Below are positions 16,365-26,254 of a stretch of 64,000 nucleotides of DNA, one piece after another. This DNA comes from Flavimobilis massiliensis (lineage in GTDB: Bacteria; Actinomycetota; Actinomycetes; Actinomycetales; Cellulomonadaceae), in contig NZ_LT964979.1 of the NCBI RefSeq assembly GCF_900240335.1, forward strand, positions 2,666,001 to 2,730,000. Reading direction: 5' to 3'. Made by a program: the position numbers and the translations under genes. Positions within the stretch are counted from its first letter, which is position 1. Every line of letters starts with the position of its first letter. The notes below the pieces were generated by a model, which was not told where the DNA came from, ran no database searches, and saw only the letters and a program-made list of their open reading frames with translations.

Positions 16365-18495
16365 CTACGCCTCGGTGTCCGGCACCTCCGCGCCTGACGC
16401 CTCCCCAGCAGGTGCCTCAGCCGGTGCCCCAGCCGGTGCCCCGACGGGCGCCCCAGCGGCATCCGCCGTGGCCTCCTCGTGCCCGCCGCGGAACTGGCTC
16501 TCGTAGAGCTCGTGGTACGCGCCGCGTCGCTCGAGGAGCTCCGCGTGCGTGCCCTGCTCGACGATCCGGCCAGCTTCCATGACGAGGATGAGGTCCGCGT
16601 CGCGGATCGTCGAGAGCCGGTGCGCGATGACGAACGACGTGCGGTCGGAGCGCAGCGCGTGCATCGCGTGCTGGACGAGCAGCTCGGTGCGCGTGTCGAC
16701 CGAGCTCGTCGCCTCGTCGAGGATGAGCAGCGACGGCTGCGAGAGGAACGCGCGCGCGATCGTGATGAGCTGCCGCTCGCCTGCGGAGACGGAGCCGCCG
16801 TCGGAGTCGACGACCGTGTCGTAGCCGTCGGGCAGCTGCCGCACGAAGCGGTCGACCATCGTGGCCTTCGCGGCCTCGACGACCTCCTCGTCGGTTGCGT
16901 CGAGACGCCCGTAGCGGATGTTGTCGCGGATCGTGCCGCCCCACAGCCACGCGTCCTGGAGGACCATGCCGACCTGACCGCGCAGGTCGGCGCGCGTGAG
17001 GTCGCGGACGTCGACGCCGTCGACGAGGATCTGCCCGCCCTGGATCTCGTAGAACCGCATGATGAGGTTGACGAGCGTCGTCTTGCCCGCGCCCGTGTGC
17101 CCGACGATCGCGACCGTCTGGCCGGGGTGGACCGTGAGCGAGAGGTTCTCGATGAGCGGGCTCGCCGGGTCGTAGGAGAACGAGACGTCGCGGAGCTCGA
17201 CGTGGCCGTCCGTCCGGGCGGGCAGCGTGGCCGTCGCGGCGTCGGGCTCCTCCTCCTCGGCGTCGAGGAGCTCGAACGTGCGCTCCGCGGACGCGACACC
17301 GGACTGGAGCATGTTGGCGATGCCCGCCATCTCGGAGATGGGCTGCGTGAACTCCCGCGAGTACTGGATGAACGCGGTCGCGTCACCGAGCGTCATGCTG
17401 CCCGACGCGACGCGCAGGCCTCCGCCTACCGCGATGAGCACGTAGGAGAGATAGGAGACGAACGTCATCGCGGGCATGATCATGCCCGAGACGAACTGGG
17501 CGCCGAACGACGCCTCGAAGAGCTTGTCGTTGCGCTCGTCGAACTCCGCGAGCATGACCTCGTCGCGGCCGTAGGCACGCACGAGGTCCATGCCGGAGAA
17601 CGTCTCCTCGACGTGCCCGTTGACGGCGCCCGTGTGCGTCCACTGCGCCTTGAAGAGACGCTGCGCGCGGACGCCGATGACGCCGGCGACCGCGCCGGAC
17701 AGCGGGAGGGCGATGAGGGCGAGCAGCGCGAGCTGCCACGAGACGACGAACATCATCACGAGGATGCCGAGCACCATCATGATCGACTGCACGAGCTGGC
17801 TGAACGCCTGCTGGAGCGCGGCCTGCACGTTGTCGACGTCGTTCGTCACGCGCGACATGACGTCGCCGCGCTGGCGCGTGTCGAAGTAGGACAGCGGCAG
17901 CCGGTTGAGCTTGCGCTCAATGTCCTCGCGGAGGTTGAAGACGACGCGCATGACGAGACGGTTGAGGATGAACCCCTGCGCCCACATGAAGATCGACGAG
18001 ACGACGTAGAGGCCGAGGACCGTCGCGATGAGGATCGCGAGCCGGTCGAAGTCGATGCCCTGGCCCGGCACGGCGCCCGAGCGCAGCAGCATGTCCGCGA
18101 GCGTGTCCTGCCCCTGGGCCCGCAGCCCGGCGACGGCAGCCTCGAGCGTGACGTCCGCGGGCAGCTGCGTGCTGCCGATCCAGCCCGCGAAGATCACGTC
18201 CATCGCCTTGCCGAGGACCTTCGGCGCGATGACGGACAGGATGACGCTGCCCACGACGAACGCGAGGACGACGCCCATGAGCGCCTTCTCGGGTGCGAGA
18301 AGCCCCACGAGGCGCTTGGCCGACGGCCAGAAGTGCTGAGCCTTGCGTGCGGGGGGGGCCGCCCATGAAGGGGTCGCCGTCCATCTCGCCGGGCGTGAAG
18401 TCGAGCTCCTCCTCGGCGGCGACGGCCGCGGCCGCCTCGGCGGTCGCTTCGATGGTCGCCTCGGCGCTCTCGCGCCGGCGGTCCGTGCGGGCCAT
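16365..18495 (-). pseudogene. ABC exporter ATP-binding/permease, second half-transporter, frameshifted
   Basis: Half-transporter of a heterodimeric multidrug/lipid exporter. The intact part (647 residues from GTG 18308) has six membrane helices and an ATPase with GHTGAGKTT (Walker A), SVSAGERQ (signature) and LLILDEATSSVD (Walker B with catalytic Glu). The native N-terminus starts at ATG 18495 (MARTDRRRESAE ... GEMDGDPFMGG) in another frame. The two frames join if the run of eight G at 18351-18358 (plus strand) is shortened by one: the product then reads GGPPARKAQHFWPSAKRLVG, normal for the family. So this is either a sequencing indel or a real frameshift; the TMD and NBD are otherwise conserved, which favours an indel error or a very recent mutation. 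Confidence 0.85.
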
Positions 18496-20230
18496 CAGGC
18501 CACCCCTCGATGCTCATCTGGGACTCGACGATCTCGCGGTAGGTCTCGTTCGAGGCGAGGAGCGCGTCGTGCGTGCCCTCGCCGACGACCTTGCCGCCGT
18601 CGAGGACGACGATGTGGTCGGCCGTGCGGATCGTCGAGATGCGCTGCGCGACGATGATGACGGTCGCGCCCTCGGTCGCGTCGGCGAGCGCCTCCCGCAG
18701 GAGTGCGTCGGTCGTGACGTCGAGCGCGGAGAACGAGTCGTCGAAGAGGTAGACCTGCGGGTCCGCGGCGAGAGCGCGCGCGATGCAGAGGCGCTGGCGC
18801 TGTCCGCCGGAGACGTTCGTGCCGCCCTGGGCGACGGGCTCCTCGAGGCCCTGGGGTTTGGCCCGGACGAAGTCGGCGGCCTGCGCGACCTCGAGCGCGT
18901 GCCACATCTCGTCCTCGGTGGCCTCGGGCCGGCCGAAGCGCAGGTTGGAGGCGATCGTGCCGGAGAAGAGGTAGGGCTTCTGCGGGACGAGCCCGACGAG
19001 ACCTGCGATCTGGTGGCGGCCGAGCGCGGAGACGGGCACGCCGCCGATCGTCACGGCGCCCTGCTGCGGCTCGAAGAGTCGCGGGACGAGCCCGAGGAGG
19101 GTCGTCTTGCCGGAGCCGGTCGAGCCGACGATTGCGGTCGTGCGGCCCGCGCGGGCGGTGAACGTCACGTCGTCGAGGACGGGCAGCTCGGCGCCCGGGT
19201 ATCCGAAGGTCACGTGGTCGAAGACGACGTCGCCGCCCTGCGGGGCGGGCGCGGAGCCCTCGGCCGGCGCCTTCATCGTCGGGACGGCCTCGAGGACCTC
19301 GTCGATGCGCTCGGCGGAGACGACGGCGCGCGGGATCATCATCATCATGAAGGTGCCCATCATGACGGCGACGAGGATCTGCAGGAGGTACTGGAGGAAC
19401 GCGGTGAGCGCGCCGACCTGGATCTGGCCCGCGTCGACGCGGTGCCCGCCGAACCACAGGACGGCGGCGGTCGCGAGGTGGAGCACCATCATGATGACAG
19501 GGAACATGAGGACGAAGAGGTTGCCGACCTTGACGGACACGTCGGTGATCGCGAGGTTCGCGTCCTGGTAGCGCTGGGCCTCGAAGGGCTCGCGGACGAA
19601 CGCGCGGATGACGCGGATGCCGGTGATCTGCTCGCGCAGGACGTCGTTGATGGCGTCGATGCGGTCCTGCATCTGACGGAACAGCGGGAGCAGCTTGACG
19701 ACGAGGATCGACACGACGACGAAGAGCAGCGGGACGGACACCCACACGAGCCACGACAGGCCCGGGTCCTCGCGCAGCGCCATGATGATGCCGCCGATGC
19801 ACATGATGGGCGTCGACACCATGAAGTTCAGCGTCATGAGGACGAGCATCTGCACCTGCTGGACGTCGTTCGTCGAGCGCGTGATGAGCGTCGCGGTGCC
19901 GAAGCGGGAGACGTCGAGCGTGCCGAGCGAGTCGACCTTGCGGAACACCTCGCGACGGAGGTCGCGTCCGATGCTCATCGAGGTGCGGGCGCCGAAGTAG
20001 ACGGCGGCGATCGCGGTGACGACCTGGGCGAGGCACACGATGAGCATCTGGAAGCCCGTGCGCCAGATGAAGTCGACGTCGCCGACTGAGACGCCCTTGT
20101 CGATGATGCGGGCGTTGAGGCTCGGCAGGTAGAGGGCCGCGATGGTCGAGGCGAGCTGGAGGACGCCGACCGCGGCGATCCACCACCAGTAGGGGCGGGC
20201 GTGGCGGAGCGCGAGGCGCAGGAGTGTCAC
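18194..20230 (-). CDS. ABC exporter ATP-binding/permease, first half-transporter (C-terminus probably frameshifted)
   Basis: A half-transporter with six helices and an ATPase containing GSTGSGKTT (Walker A), NVSGGQRQR (signature) and VYLFDDSFSALD, where Asp replaces the catalytic Glu; this degenerate site is usual in one partner of heterodimeric exporters, and the next gene has the consensus site. As read, the frame continues about 100 residues into the next gene as Arg/Gly-rich nonsense and stops at 18194. Adding one C to the plus-strand run at 18503-18506 would end the protein at MSIEGVA with TGA 18495-18497 overlapping the next ATG, the normal arrangement. GTG 20230, after GGAAGG, is the likely start; ATG 20287 is the alternative. 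Confidence 0.87.
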   Translation of the reverse strand: MTLLRLALRHARPYWWWIAAVGVLQLASTIAALYLPSLNARIIDKGVSVGDVDFIWRTGFQMLIVCLAQVVTAIAAVYFGARTSMSIGRDLRREVFRKVDSLGTLDVSRFGTATLITRSTNDVQQVQMLVLMTLNFMVSTPIMCIGGIIMALREDPGLSWLVWVSVPLLFVVVSILVVKLLPLFRQMQDRIDAINDVLREQITGIRVIRAFVREPFEAQRYQDANLAITDVSVKVGNLFVLMFPVIMMVLHLATAAVLWFGGHRVDAGQIQVGALTAFLQYLLQILVAVMMGTFMMMMIPRAVVSAERIDEVLEAVPTMKAPAEGSAPAPQGGDVVFDHVTFGYPGAELPVLDDVTFTARAGRTTAIVGSTGSGKTTLLGLVPRLFEPQQGAVTIGGVPVSALGRHQIAGLVGLVPQKPYLFSGTIASNLRFGRPEATEDEMWHALEVAQAADFVRAKPQGLEEPVAQGGTNVSGGQRQRLCIARALAADPQVYLFDDSFSALDVTTDALLREALADATEGATVIIVAQRISTIRTADHIVVLDGGKVVGEGTHDALLASNETYREIVESQMSIEGWPDGPHGPPARERRGDHRSDRRGGRGRRRRGGARLHARRDGRRPLHGRPPPHARLSTSGRRPSASWGFSHPRRRSWASSSRSSWAASSCPSSRRRSSARRWT

Positions 20231-20355
20231 CGGGGTGCCTTCCGTCGGAGGGGGGCAACGACCGACGATAACCCTCGCCTCCGACATCCGGGAATGGTTT
20301 TCCCGGCGGGACCGTCAGCGCTCCGCGAAATCGGCGTGCGGAGCCTCCCGGCGTG

Positions 20356-22110
20356 TCAGATCCAGGACTTCAGCCACATGTGCCACTGCCAGAACTCGAA
20401 GGGCACGACCTTCGCGGTCCAGATGGGGTAGAAGAACACGCTCACCAGCACGATCGCTGCGCCGACGCCGAGGAGGACGTTCCGCACGACGCGTCGTCGT
20501 CGGCGGTCCCCCTCGGTGTGCTCGAGCGCGAGCACGACCGCGTAGCCGAGCGCGAGGTACACCCACGGTGCGAACGCGATCGTGTAGAACGTGAAGATCG
20601 TCCGGTGGGAGTAGAGGAGCCACGGCATCCAGCCCGCGACGACACCCGAGAGCACCGCGACACCCCGCCAGTCCTTGCGCCACACGACCCTCACGACCGC
20701 GAGGACGAGGGCAGCGGTGCCGAGCCACCACACGAGCGGGTTGCCGAGCGACGTGATCGCGACCGAGCACTTCTCGTACGCGCACGTGCCAAGACCGTCG
20801 GGCAGCTCACCGCCACGATCGACGGACCGGTAGTAGAAGGACGTCGGACGCAGTTGGAGGAGCCAGCCCCACGGGTTCGACTGGTACGTGTGCGGGGTCG
20901 TGAGCCCGGTGTGGAAGTCCCACATCTGCACGTGGTACTCGACGAAGGACCGCAGTGAGTCGGGCAGCCACTGGATGCCCTCGCCCGGGTGGTCGGCGGC
21001 CCACGTGCGCTTGTACGAGCCCTGGTTGAGGAACCAGCCGGTCCACGACGCAAGGTAGGTGAGGCCCGCGAGCGGCACCATCGTGACGGCCGCCGGCACG
21101 GCGTCCTTCCACAGCGTGCCGTTGGCCCAGCCCGTGACACCGACGGTGCGGCGCGCCGACGCGTCCCAGAGGACGACGATGACGCAGAGGACCGCGAGGA
21201 AGTACGCGCCCGACCACTTTGTGCCGATGCTCAGGCCGAGCGCGACCGCCGCCGCGAGCCGGTACCAGCGGATGCCGAGGGCGGGGCCCCACCGGCCGAG
21301 GTCCTTGCCCGCGTCGATGAGCTCCGCGGCCCGCCGCGCAAGCCTGCGGCGTGAGTCGAACCGGTCGAGGACGACGAACGCGAAGCCGACGAGCGCCCAG
21401 AACATCACGAAGCTGTCGAGCAGACCCGTGCGCGCGTGGACGATCCCCACGCCGTCGATCGCGAAGATCCCGGCCGCGACGACGCCCGCGAGGGTCGAGG
21501 AGAAGAGGCGGCGCCCGACGCGCGCGACGATCCACACGGCGAGGATCCCGACGACCGCGGTCGCGAGTCGCCACGCCCACGTGTTGTCCGGTCCGCCGAG
21601 CCGCAGGCCCAGGGCGATCATCCACTTGCCGACGGGCGGGTGGACGACGTAGTCGGCGCTGTCGAGGAAGATGTCGCGGTTGCCGGCCTCGAACGACGCG
21701 TTGGGCTCGTCGGGCCACGCGGCGTCGTACCCGACCTGGAGCAGCGTGTAGCCCTGCTTGACGTAGTACGTCTCGTCGAAGACGAGCGTGTGCGGACGGC
21801 CGAGGTCCCACAGCCGCAGGGCCGCGGCGAGGACGGTGACGAGGAGCGGCCCGAGCCACCCCCACAGGCGGTCCTGCGCGGTGAGGCCGAGGCGCAGCGC
21901 CCGCTCGCCGAGCAGGTCGCGCAGCAGCCGCTGCTCGGTCGACTCCGCGGGCGGCGTGGCGTCGACGTCGGGGACGCTCACGTCGACGGGATCGAAACCG
22001 GGGGCGACGTCCGCCTCAGTGGCGACGGACGTCGGCACGGGCGCGCCGTCGTCGGGGTGCTCGGCGGCGTCGGTGTCGTCGGGCGTCGGGGCGGTCGTCA
22101 CGGGAGCCAT
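20356..22110 (-). CDS. pmt: Dolichyl-phosphate-mannose--protein mannosyltransferase (PMT, GT39)
   Basis: A 584-residue polytopic membrane glycosyltransferase that transfers mannose from polyprenyl-phosphate-mannose to Ser/Thr of secreted proteins. An acidic, Pro-rich cytosolic N-terminus of about 80 residues is followed by the first helix and the catalytic loop VFDETYYVKQGY (Asp-Glu), then HPPVGKWMIALG, about ten further helices, and a conserved C-terminus. It is a plausible modifier of the many secreted Pro/Thr-rich proteins in this window. It is divergent from rsmI with a 54-bp gap, an arrangement common in actinobacteria. A TACGAT hexamer overlaps the ATG, so a start at GTG 22101 on a leaderless message is possible. 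Confidence 0.92.
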   Translation of the reverse strand: MAPVTTAPTPDDTDAAEHPDDGAPVPTSVATEADVAPGFDPVDVSVPDVDATPPAESTEQRLLRDLLGERALRLGLTAQDRLWGWLGPLLVTVLAAALRLWDLGRPHTLVFDETYYVKQGYTLLQVGYDAAWPDEPNASFEAGNRDIFLDSADYVVHPPVGKWMIALGLRLGGPDNTWAWRLATAVVGILAVWIVARVGRRLFSSTLAGVVAAGIFAIDGVGIVHARTGLLDSFVMFWALVGFAFVVLDRFDSRRRLARRAAELIDAGKDLGRWGPALGIRWYRLAAAVALGLSIGTKWSGAYFLAVLCVIVVLWDASARRTVGVTGWANGTLWKDAVPAAVTMVPLAGLTYLASWTGWFLNQGSYKRTWAADHPGEGIQWLPDSLRSFVEYHVQMWDFHTGLTTPHTYQSNPWGWLLQLRPTSFYYRSVDRGGELPDGLGTCAYEKCSVAITSLGNPLVWWLGTAALVLAVVRVVWRKDWRGVAVLSGVVAGWMPWLLYSHRTIFTFYTIAFAPWVYLALGYAVVLALEHTEGDRRRRRVVRNVLLGVGAAIVLVSVFFYPIWTAKVVPFEFWQWHMWLKSWI

Positions 22111-22164
22111 CGTAGGGGAGGGGCGGCGCCGTCGGAGGGTGGACGGCGTGGCAGTCTTGTGGGC

Positions 22165-23004
22165 ATGACTGGAGCGCTCATCCTCGCGGCCACCCCCATC
22201 GGCGACGTCGAGGACGCCTCGCCGCGCCTGCGGCGGCTCCTCGTCGAGGCCGACGTCGTCGCGGCCGAGGACACGCGGCGCCTCCTCGCGCTCGCGGCAC
22301 GCCTCGACCTCCGGGTGCCGGGGCGGCTCGTCTCGCACCACGAGCACAACGAGTCCGACCGCGCCGACGAGCTCTGCGACGTCGTCGAGGGCGGCGGAAC
22401 CGTGCTCGTCGTCTCGGACGCCGGCATGCCGACCGTCTCCGACCCGGGCTTCCGCGTCGTCCAACGCGCGGTCGAGCGCGGCCTGCGCGTCACCGCGGCA
22501 CCAGGGCCGAGCGCCGTGCTCACGGCGCTCGCGCTCTCGGGCCTGCCGACCGACCGCTTCTGCTTCGAAGGGTTCCCGCCCCGCAAGGACGGCGACCGAG
22601 CGCGCACGTTCGGTGCGCTCGCCAACGAACGCCGCACCATGGTCTTCTTCGAGTCGCCCCACCGCATCGCCTCGACGCTCGCGTCGATGGCGTCCGCGTT
22701 TGGCACGGACCGGCCCGCGGCCGTGTGCCGCGAGCTCACGAAGACGTACGAGGAGGTCCTGCGCGGCACGCTCGGCGACCTCGCGGAGAAGACTGCCGCG
22801 GAGCAGCTGCGCGGCGAAATCTGCGTCGTCGTCGCCGGCGCCGAGGCGCCCGCCGCCGCCGAGCCCGCCGACCTCGTCCCCGATGTCCTCGCGCTCGCCG
22901 ACGGCGGCGTCCGGCTCAAGGACGCGGTCGCGCAGGTCGCGGTCCGCGCGGGCGTCGCCAAACGCGACCTCTACGAGGCCGCGCTTGCGGCCCGGGGCCG
23001 CTGA
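22165..23004 (+). CDS. rsmI: 16S rRNA 2'-O-methyltransferase RsmI (C1402)
   Basis: A 279-residue SAM-dependent tetrapyrrole-methylase-fold enzyme that 2'-O-methylates C1402 of 16S rRNA. Diagnostic blocks are LAATPIGDVEDASPR, AEDTRRLL, HHEHNES, LVVSDAGMPTVSDPGFRVV (SAM site), FCFEGFPPRK, FFESPHRI and CRELTKTYEEV. The length is normal. The ATG at 22165 has only GTGGGC as a weak upstream signal. Confidence 0.95.
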   Translation: MTGALILAATPIGDVEDASPRLRRLLVEADVVAAEDTRRLLALAARLDLRVPGRLVSHHEHNESDRADELCDVVEGGGTVLVVSDAGMPTVSDPGFRVVQRAVERGLRVTAAPGPSAVLTALALSGLPTDRFCFEGFPPRKDGDRARTFGALANERRTMVFFESPHRIASTLASMASAFGTDRPAAVCRELTKTYEEVLRGTLGDLAEKTAAEQLRGEICVVVAGAEAPAAAEPADLVPDVLALADGGVRLKDAVAQVAVRAGVAKRDLYEAALAARGR

Positions 23005-23099
23005 GCCGGGCAGGTGTGCGTCTGACGTGCGAGCCGCACCGCGCGACCCTAGGGTCGGAGAGGTCGGCGGCAGGGGGCTGCCGGCACTAGGAGGGAACC

Positions 23100-24455
23100 T
23101 TGATCGACACACCGACTCGTCTCCGTCGTCCGTACGCGCTCGCGGCCAGCACCGCCGTCGTCGCCCTCACACTTGCTGCGTGCTCGGGCGGCGGGGCCGC
23201 GGACGACGGCGTCACGACGCCGCCCGCGGCGACGTCCGCGCCCGGCGCGGACCCGTCGACGGACGCACCCAGCGACGCCGCGAGCGGTCCGGAGGCGGGG
23301 ATCGTCACGACCCGCTGGAGCTACCGCCCCGAGGAAGGGTCGATCTCGCAGATCCTCGACGTCACGGGAGACCCGTGGCTCGTGCGGGTGGCTGACGACG
23401 ACGGCCCGTCGACCTTCGTCGAGCTCGACGCCGCGACGGGCGCGGTCGTCGCCGAGCACCGGCTTGCGGAGGGTCTGCGGAGCGACGAGTGCGCGGCCGG
23501 ACCGACGAGCCTCGTGTGCTTCGACCGCGAGGCGCGCGTGGTGCGCGCCTTCGACCGATCGTCGTACGAGGTCACCGGCACGGTCGAGGGCGTGGAGCGC
23601 GTCGACGCCATCGCCGACCGCCAGCGTCCCGGCATGCGCGCCCAGCCGGTCCAGCTCGCTGCGACGACGGCCGACGGCTGGCAGGCGCTCGATGCCAGCG
23701 GCCAGGTGCTCGGCTCGTGGAAGGGCAGTGCCGAGGGCCTCGACGTCGTCCTGTGGAACGGGACGTGGTCGCGCGACGGCCGCTTCTACGAGGCGGACCG
23801 TACGTCGGAGACGCCGCTCGACACGCTCGCACCGCGCACGCTCCACTCGCCGACGCGCGCGACGACCCTCGGCAAGGACCGCGAGAGCTGGGACCTGCTC
23901 GACGAGAAGCTCGAGCGGCTGGGCAGCGTGAAGAACGTCAACCTGCGCGTCGACGGGCCCGTCGACCCGGGCGAGGGCTGCCCGATGATCGGCTGGCGGC
24001 CCGTGACGAAGGGCAAGCTCGTGGGCGAGGCCTTCCTCCTCGACCGTGACACGTTCGAGGTGACAGAACTCTCGGAGCCGATCGTCCTCGGTCTCAACGG
24101 TGCGGCGTGCATCGACGGGACGATCTACACGACGGGGAACCCCGTGACCGCTGGTCGCGACACGAAGCTCTGGTCGGTGACGTCCGACGGAACAGCCACC
24201 GCGCTCGAGGACGACTACCGAGACGTGCTCGGCAAGCTCTCGGAGCAGCACCTCCTGCTGCGCTCGTCCGAGACTGCCTGGGTGTTCGACGTGACGACCG
24301 GCGAGACCGTCGAGAAACTGCCGGACCTGAGGCTCAACAACAACCTCGGGCCGCGCATCGACATGCTTGAGGACGGTGGCTTCCTCTTCGCGCAGACGAC
24401 CTCGTCGATGACCGTCCTCGACTACGACCCGACGGCGACGCCGCGCTCCGACTGA
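23100..24455 (+). CDS. Secreted lipoprotein with beta-propeller-like body
   Basis: A 451-residue lipoprotein of unknown function. The N-terminus RLRRPYALAASTAVVALTLAAC is a lipoprotein signal with lipobox LAAC, then a Ser/Thr/Pro/Gly-rich tether. The body contains repeated strands such as DVTGDPWLVRVADDD, VELDAATGAVV, WQALDASGQVLGSW and WVFDVTTGETV, resembling PQQ-like/WD-like blades. The start is TTG at 23100 after a clear AGGAGGG. It is a single-gene unit on the surface of the membrane, between rsmI and a MarR-like gene. Role not predictable. Confidence 0.8.
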   Translation: MIDTPTRLRRPYALAASTAVVALTLAACSGGGAADDGVTTPPAATSAPGADPSTDAPSDAASGPEAGIVTTRWSYRPEEGSISQILDVTGDPWLVRVADDDGPSTFVELDAATGAVVAEHRLAEGLRSDECAAGPTSLVCFDREARVVRAFDRSSYEVTGTVEGVERVDAIADRQRPGMRAQPVQLAATTADGWQALDASGQVLGSWKGSAEGLDVVLWNGTWSRDGRFYEADRTSETPLDTLAPRTLHSPTRATTLGKDRESWDLLDEKLERLGSVKNVNLRVDGPVDPGEGCPMIGWRPVTKGKLVGEAFLLDRDTFEVTELSEPIVLGLNGAACIDGTIYTTGNPVTAGRDTKLWSVTSDGTATALEDDYRDVLGKLSEQHLLLRSSETAWVFDVTTGETVEKLPDLRLNNNLGPRIDMLEDGGFLFAQTTSSMTVLDYDPTATPRSD

Positions 24456-24523
24456 CGACCCACCCTCGCGCGGAGCACCGACCTGCGCGAGGATGGACGA
24501 CAACCGACCGGGGGAGGGGCAGC

Positions 24524-24991
24524 ATGGCGTCGACAGGTGCGTTCGCAGGTCCGGGGGGTGCACGCAGCCTCAGCTACTGGCTCGAGCTCGTCGACGGGCT
24601 CGCAGCCGACGCGCTCGCGCGCGTCTACGACGACGCGGGGCTCACGCGTCGTCACTGGCAGGTGCTCGCGGTCGTGCGTGACGGGGCGAGCAGCCCTGCG
24701 CAGGTCAACGCGCTCCTCGGCGCGTCGGGCGCCGCGACGACGGTGCCGCAGCTCGAGGACCTCCGGGCGCGGGGCTGGGTCGCCGGCCCCGCCTACCTCG
24801 AAGGTGCACCCGCGGACGTCGGCGGGCTCGCCGTGACGGTCGCGGGCGAGGAGGCGTACGCGGAGCTCCAGGCGGGGCTCGGCGAGGTGCGGACGTCGAT
24901 GACGCGGGGCGTCGCGGCGCGCGACCACGAGGTCACGGTCCTCACTCTCCAGCAGGTCGCCCGCAACCTTGGCTGGGTGGGCGAGGCGTGA
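24524..24991 (+). CDS. MarR-like winged-helix regulator
   Basis: A 155-residue protein with a winged-helix arrangement typical of small MarR-like regulators: YDDAGLTRRHWQVLAVVRDG, then SPAQVNALLGASGAATTVPQL as recognition helix region (about residues 59-79) and a wing around GGLAVTVAGEE. The conserved DxR wing of classical MarR is not obvious, so family assignment is moderate. GGGGGAGGGG precedes ATG 24524. It ends 16 bp before the GTG chosen for the sugar dehydrogenase-like gene, so the two are probably co-transcribed. Confidence 0.65.
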   Translation: MASTGAFAGPGGARSLSYWLELVDGLAADALARVYDDAGLTRRHWQVLAVVRDGASSPAQVNALLGASGAATTVPQLEDLRARGWVAGPAYLEGAPADVGGLAVTVAGEEAYAELQAGLGEVRTSMTRGVAARDHEVTVLTLQQVARNLGWVGEA

Positions 24992-25007
24992 GCCGCCGGG
25001 CGGAGCT

Positions 25008-26210
25008 GTGACCGCGCGGGTGCGGCTCGCGCGACGCACGCGCGTCCTCGTCGTCGTCCTCGCGCTGCTCACGGCGGCCGCGGTCGTCGTCGTGGGACTG
25101 GCGCTCGACCGTCGGCCCGGGCCCGGGCCGACGCCCGTGACCCCGACGCCGTCGGCGGGCGCGACAACCTCGACGCCGACGCCCGAGCCGACGCCGACGG
25201 CGCCTCCCGAGCCGGTGACCGTGACCGTGACGGACCGGACCGTCGTCGCCCGCGACCTCGACGCGCCCTGGGGCCTTGCCCTCCTGCCGGGCGGTGACCT
25301 GCTCGTCACGCTGCGGGACACGGGCGCGCTCGTGCGTGTCGCGGCCGACGGCACGGCGACGCCCGTGACGGGCCCGGGCGCCGACGAGCTTGCCCGGGAC
25401 ACCGTCCACGCGTCCGAGTCCGGCCTCCTCGGGGTCGCGACCGTGCCCGGCACGTCGGACGTCGTCGTCCAGCGCACGGGCGCGGACGGCAACGCCGTCC
25501 TCCGCGGGACGCTCACCGACACGACGCTCGGGGAGCTGACGACGCTGCTCGACGGCATCGCGTCGGCGCCGTTCCACGACGGCGGGGCCGTAGCCTTCGG
25601 GCCCGACGGCATGCTCTACGTCGCGACCGGCGACGCGACCCAGCCTGACGCCGCGCAGGACCCGGACTCCCTCGGCGGCAAGATCCTGCGGCTCACGCCC
25701 GAGGGCGAGCCCGCGCCGGGCAACCCCGTGCCCGGATCGCCGGTGTGGAGCCTCGGTCACCGCAACGTCCAGGGGATCGGCTGGGACGCCGCAGGCCGCA
25801 TGTTCGCCTCAGAGCTCGGGCAGGACACGTTCGACGAGCTCAACCAGATCCTTCCCGGCCGCAACTACGGCTGGCCCCTCGTCGAGGGCCGCGGGGGCGA
25901 GTCCGACGGCTTCGAGGACCCGCTCGTCACGTGGACGACCGACGAGGCCTCGCCGTCGGGTCTTGCCGTCACCGACGAAGGTGTCTACGTCGCCGCGCTG
26001 CGCGGCGAACGTCTGTGGCGGGTCGACCTTGTCGAGCTCGCGCGCGGCACGGCGACGCCGAGCGTCGTCCTCGACGGCGTCGGCAGGCTGCGCGGCGTCG
26101 TCGCCGAGCCGGGCGGGAGCCTCCTCGTCTCTTCGAGCGCGACCGACGGGCGCGGCGAGCCGCGCGACGGCGACGACCACGTGTGGCGCCTCACCCTCGG
26201 CAGGTCCTGA
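25008..26210 (+). CDS. PQQ-dependent sugar dehydrogenase family protein (secreted)
   Basis: A 400-residue exported protein of the soluble glucose/aldose dehydrogenase (GSDH, six-bladed beta-propeller) family. A hydrophobic N-terminal helix (VLVVVLALLTAAAVVVVGLAL) is followed by a Pro/Thr-rich spacer, then the propeller with APWGLALLPGGDLLVT, HDGGAVAFGPDGMLYVATGD, GSPVWSLGHRNVQGIGWD, SELGQDTFDELN and GRNYGWPLVEG. Such enzymes oxidise sugars with PQQ as cofactor, but no PQQ synthesis genes are present here, and many actinobacterial members are uncharacterised. GTG 25008 follows GGCGGAG; an upstream TTG at 24969 is possible. Confidence 0.85.
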   Translation: MTARVRLARRTRVLVVVLALLTAAAVVVVGLALDRRPGPGPTPVTPTPSAGATTSTPTPEPTPTAPPEPVTVTVTDRTVVARDLDAPWGLALLPGGDLLVTLRDTGALVRVAADGTATPVTGPGADELARDTVHASESGLLGVATVPGTSDVVVQRTGADGNAVLRGTLTDTTLGELTTLLDGIASAPFHDGGAVAFGPDGMLYVATGDATQPDAAQDPDSLGGKILRLTPEGEPAPGNPVPGSPVWSLGHRNVQGIGWDAAGRMFASELGQDTFDELNQILPGRNYGWPLVEGRGGESDGFEDPLVTWTTDEASPSGLAVTDEGVYVAALRGERLWRVDLVELARGTATPSVVLDGVGRLRGVVAEPGGSLLVSSSATDGRGEPRDGDDHVWRLTLGRS

Positions 26211-26254
26211 GACGGACGCGCCGCCCCGCGGCGCGGGTCGCCCCCGCGCCGCCC

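Noticed and set aside
18194..18494. Genuine Arg-rich C-terminal extension of the first ABC half-transporter
   Set aside because: It is the wrong-frame translation of the following gene, and one added base restores the normal end and start overlap.
20356..23112. 918-codon frame starting at 23112 for the mannosyltransferase
   Set aside because: The part before ATG 22110 is the antisense of rsmI and has no membrane or PMT features; the PMT protein starts at 22110 or shortly after.
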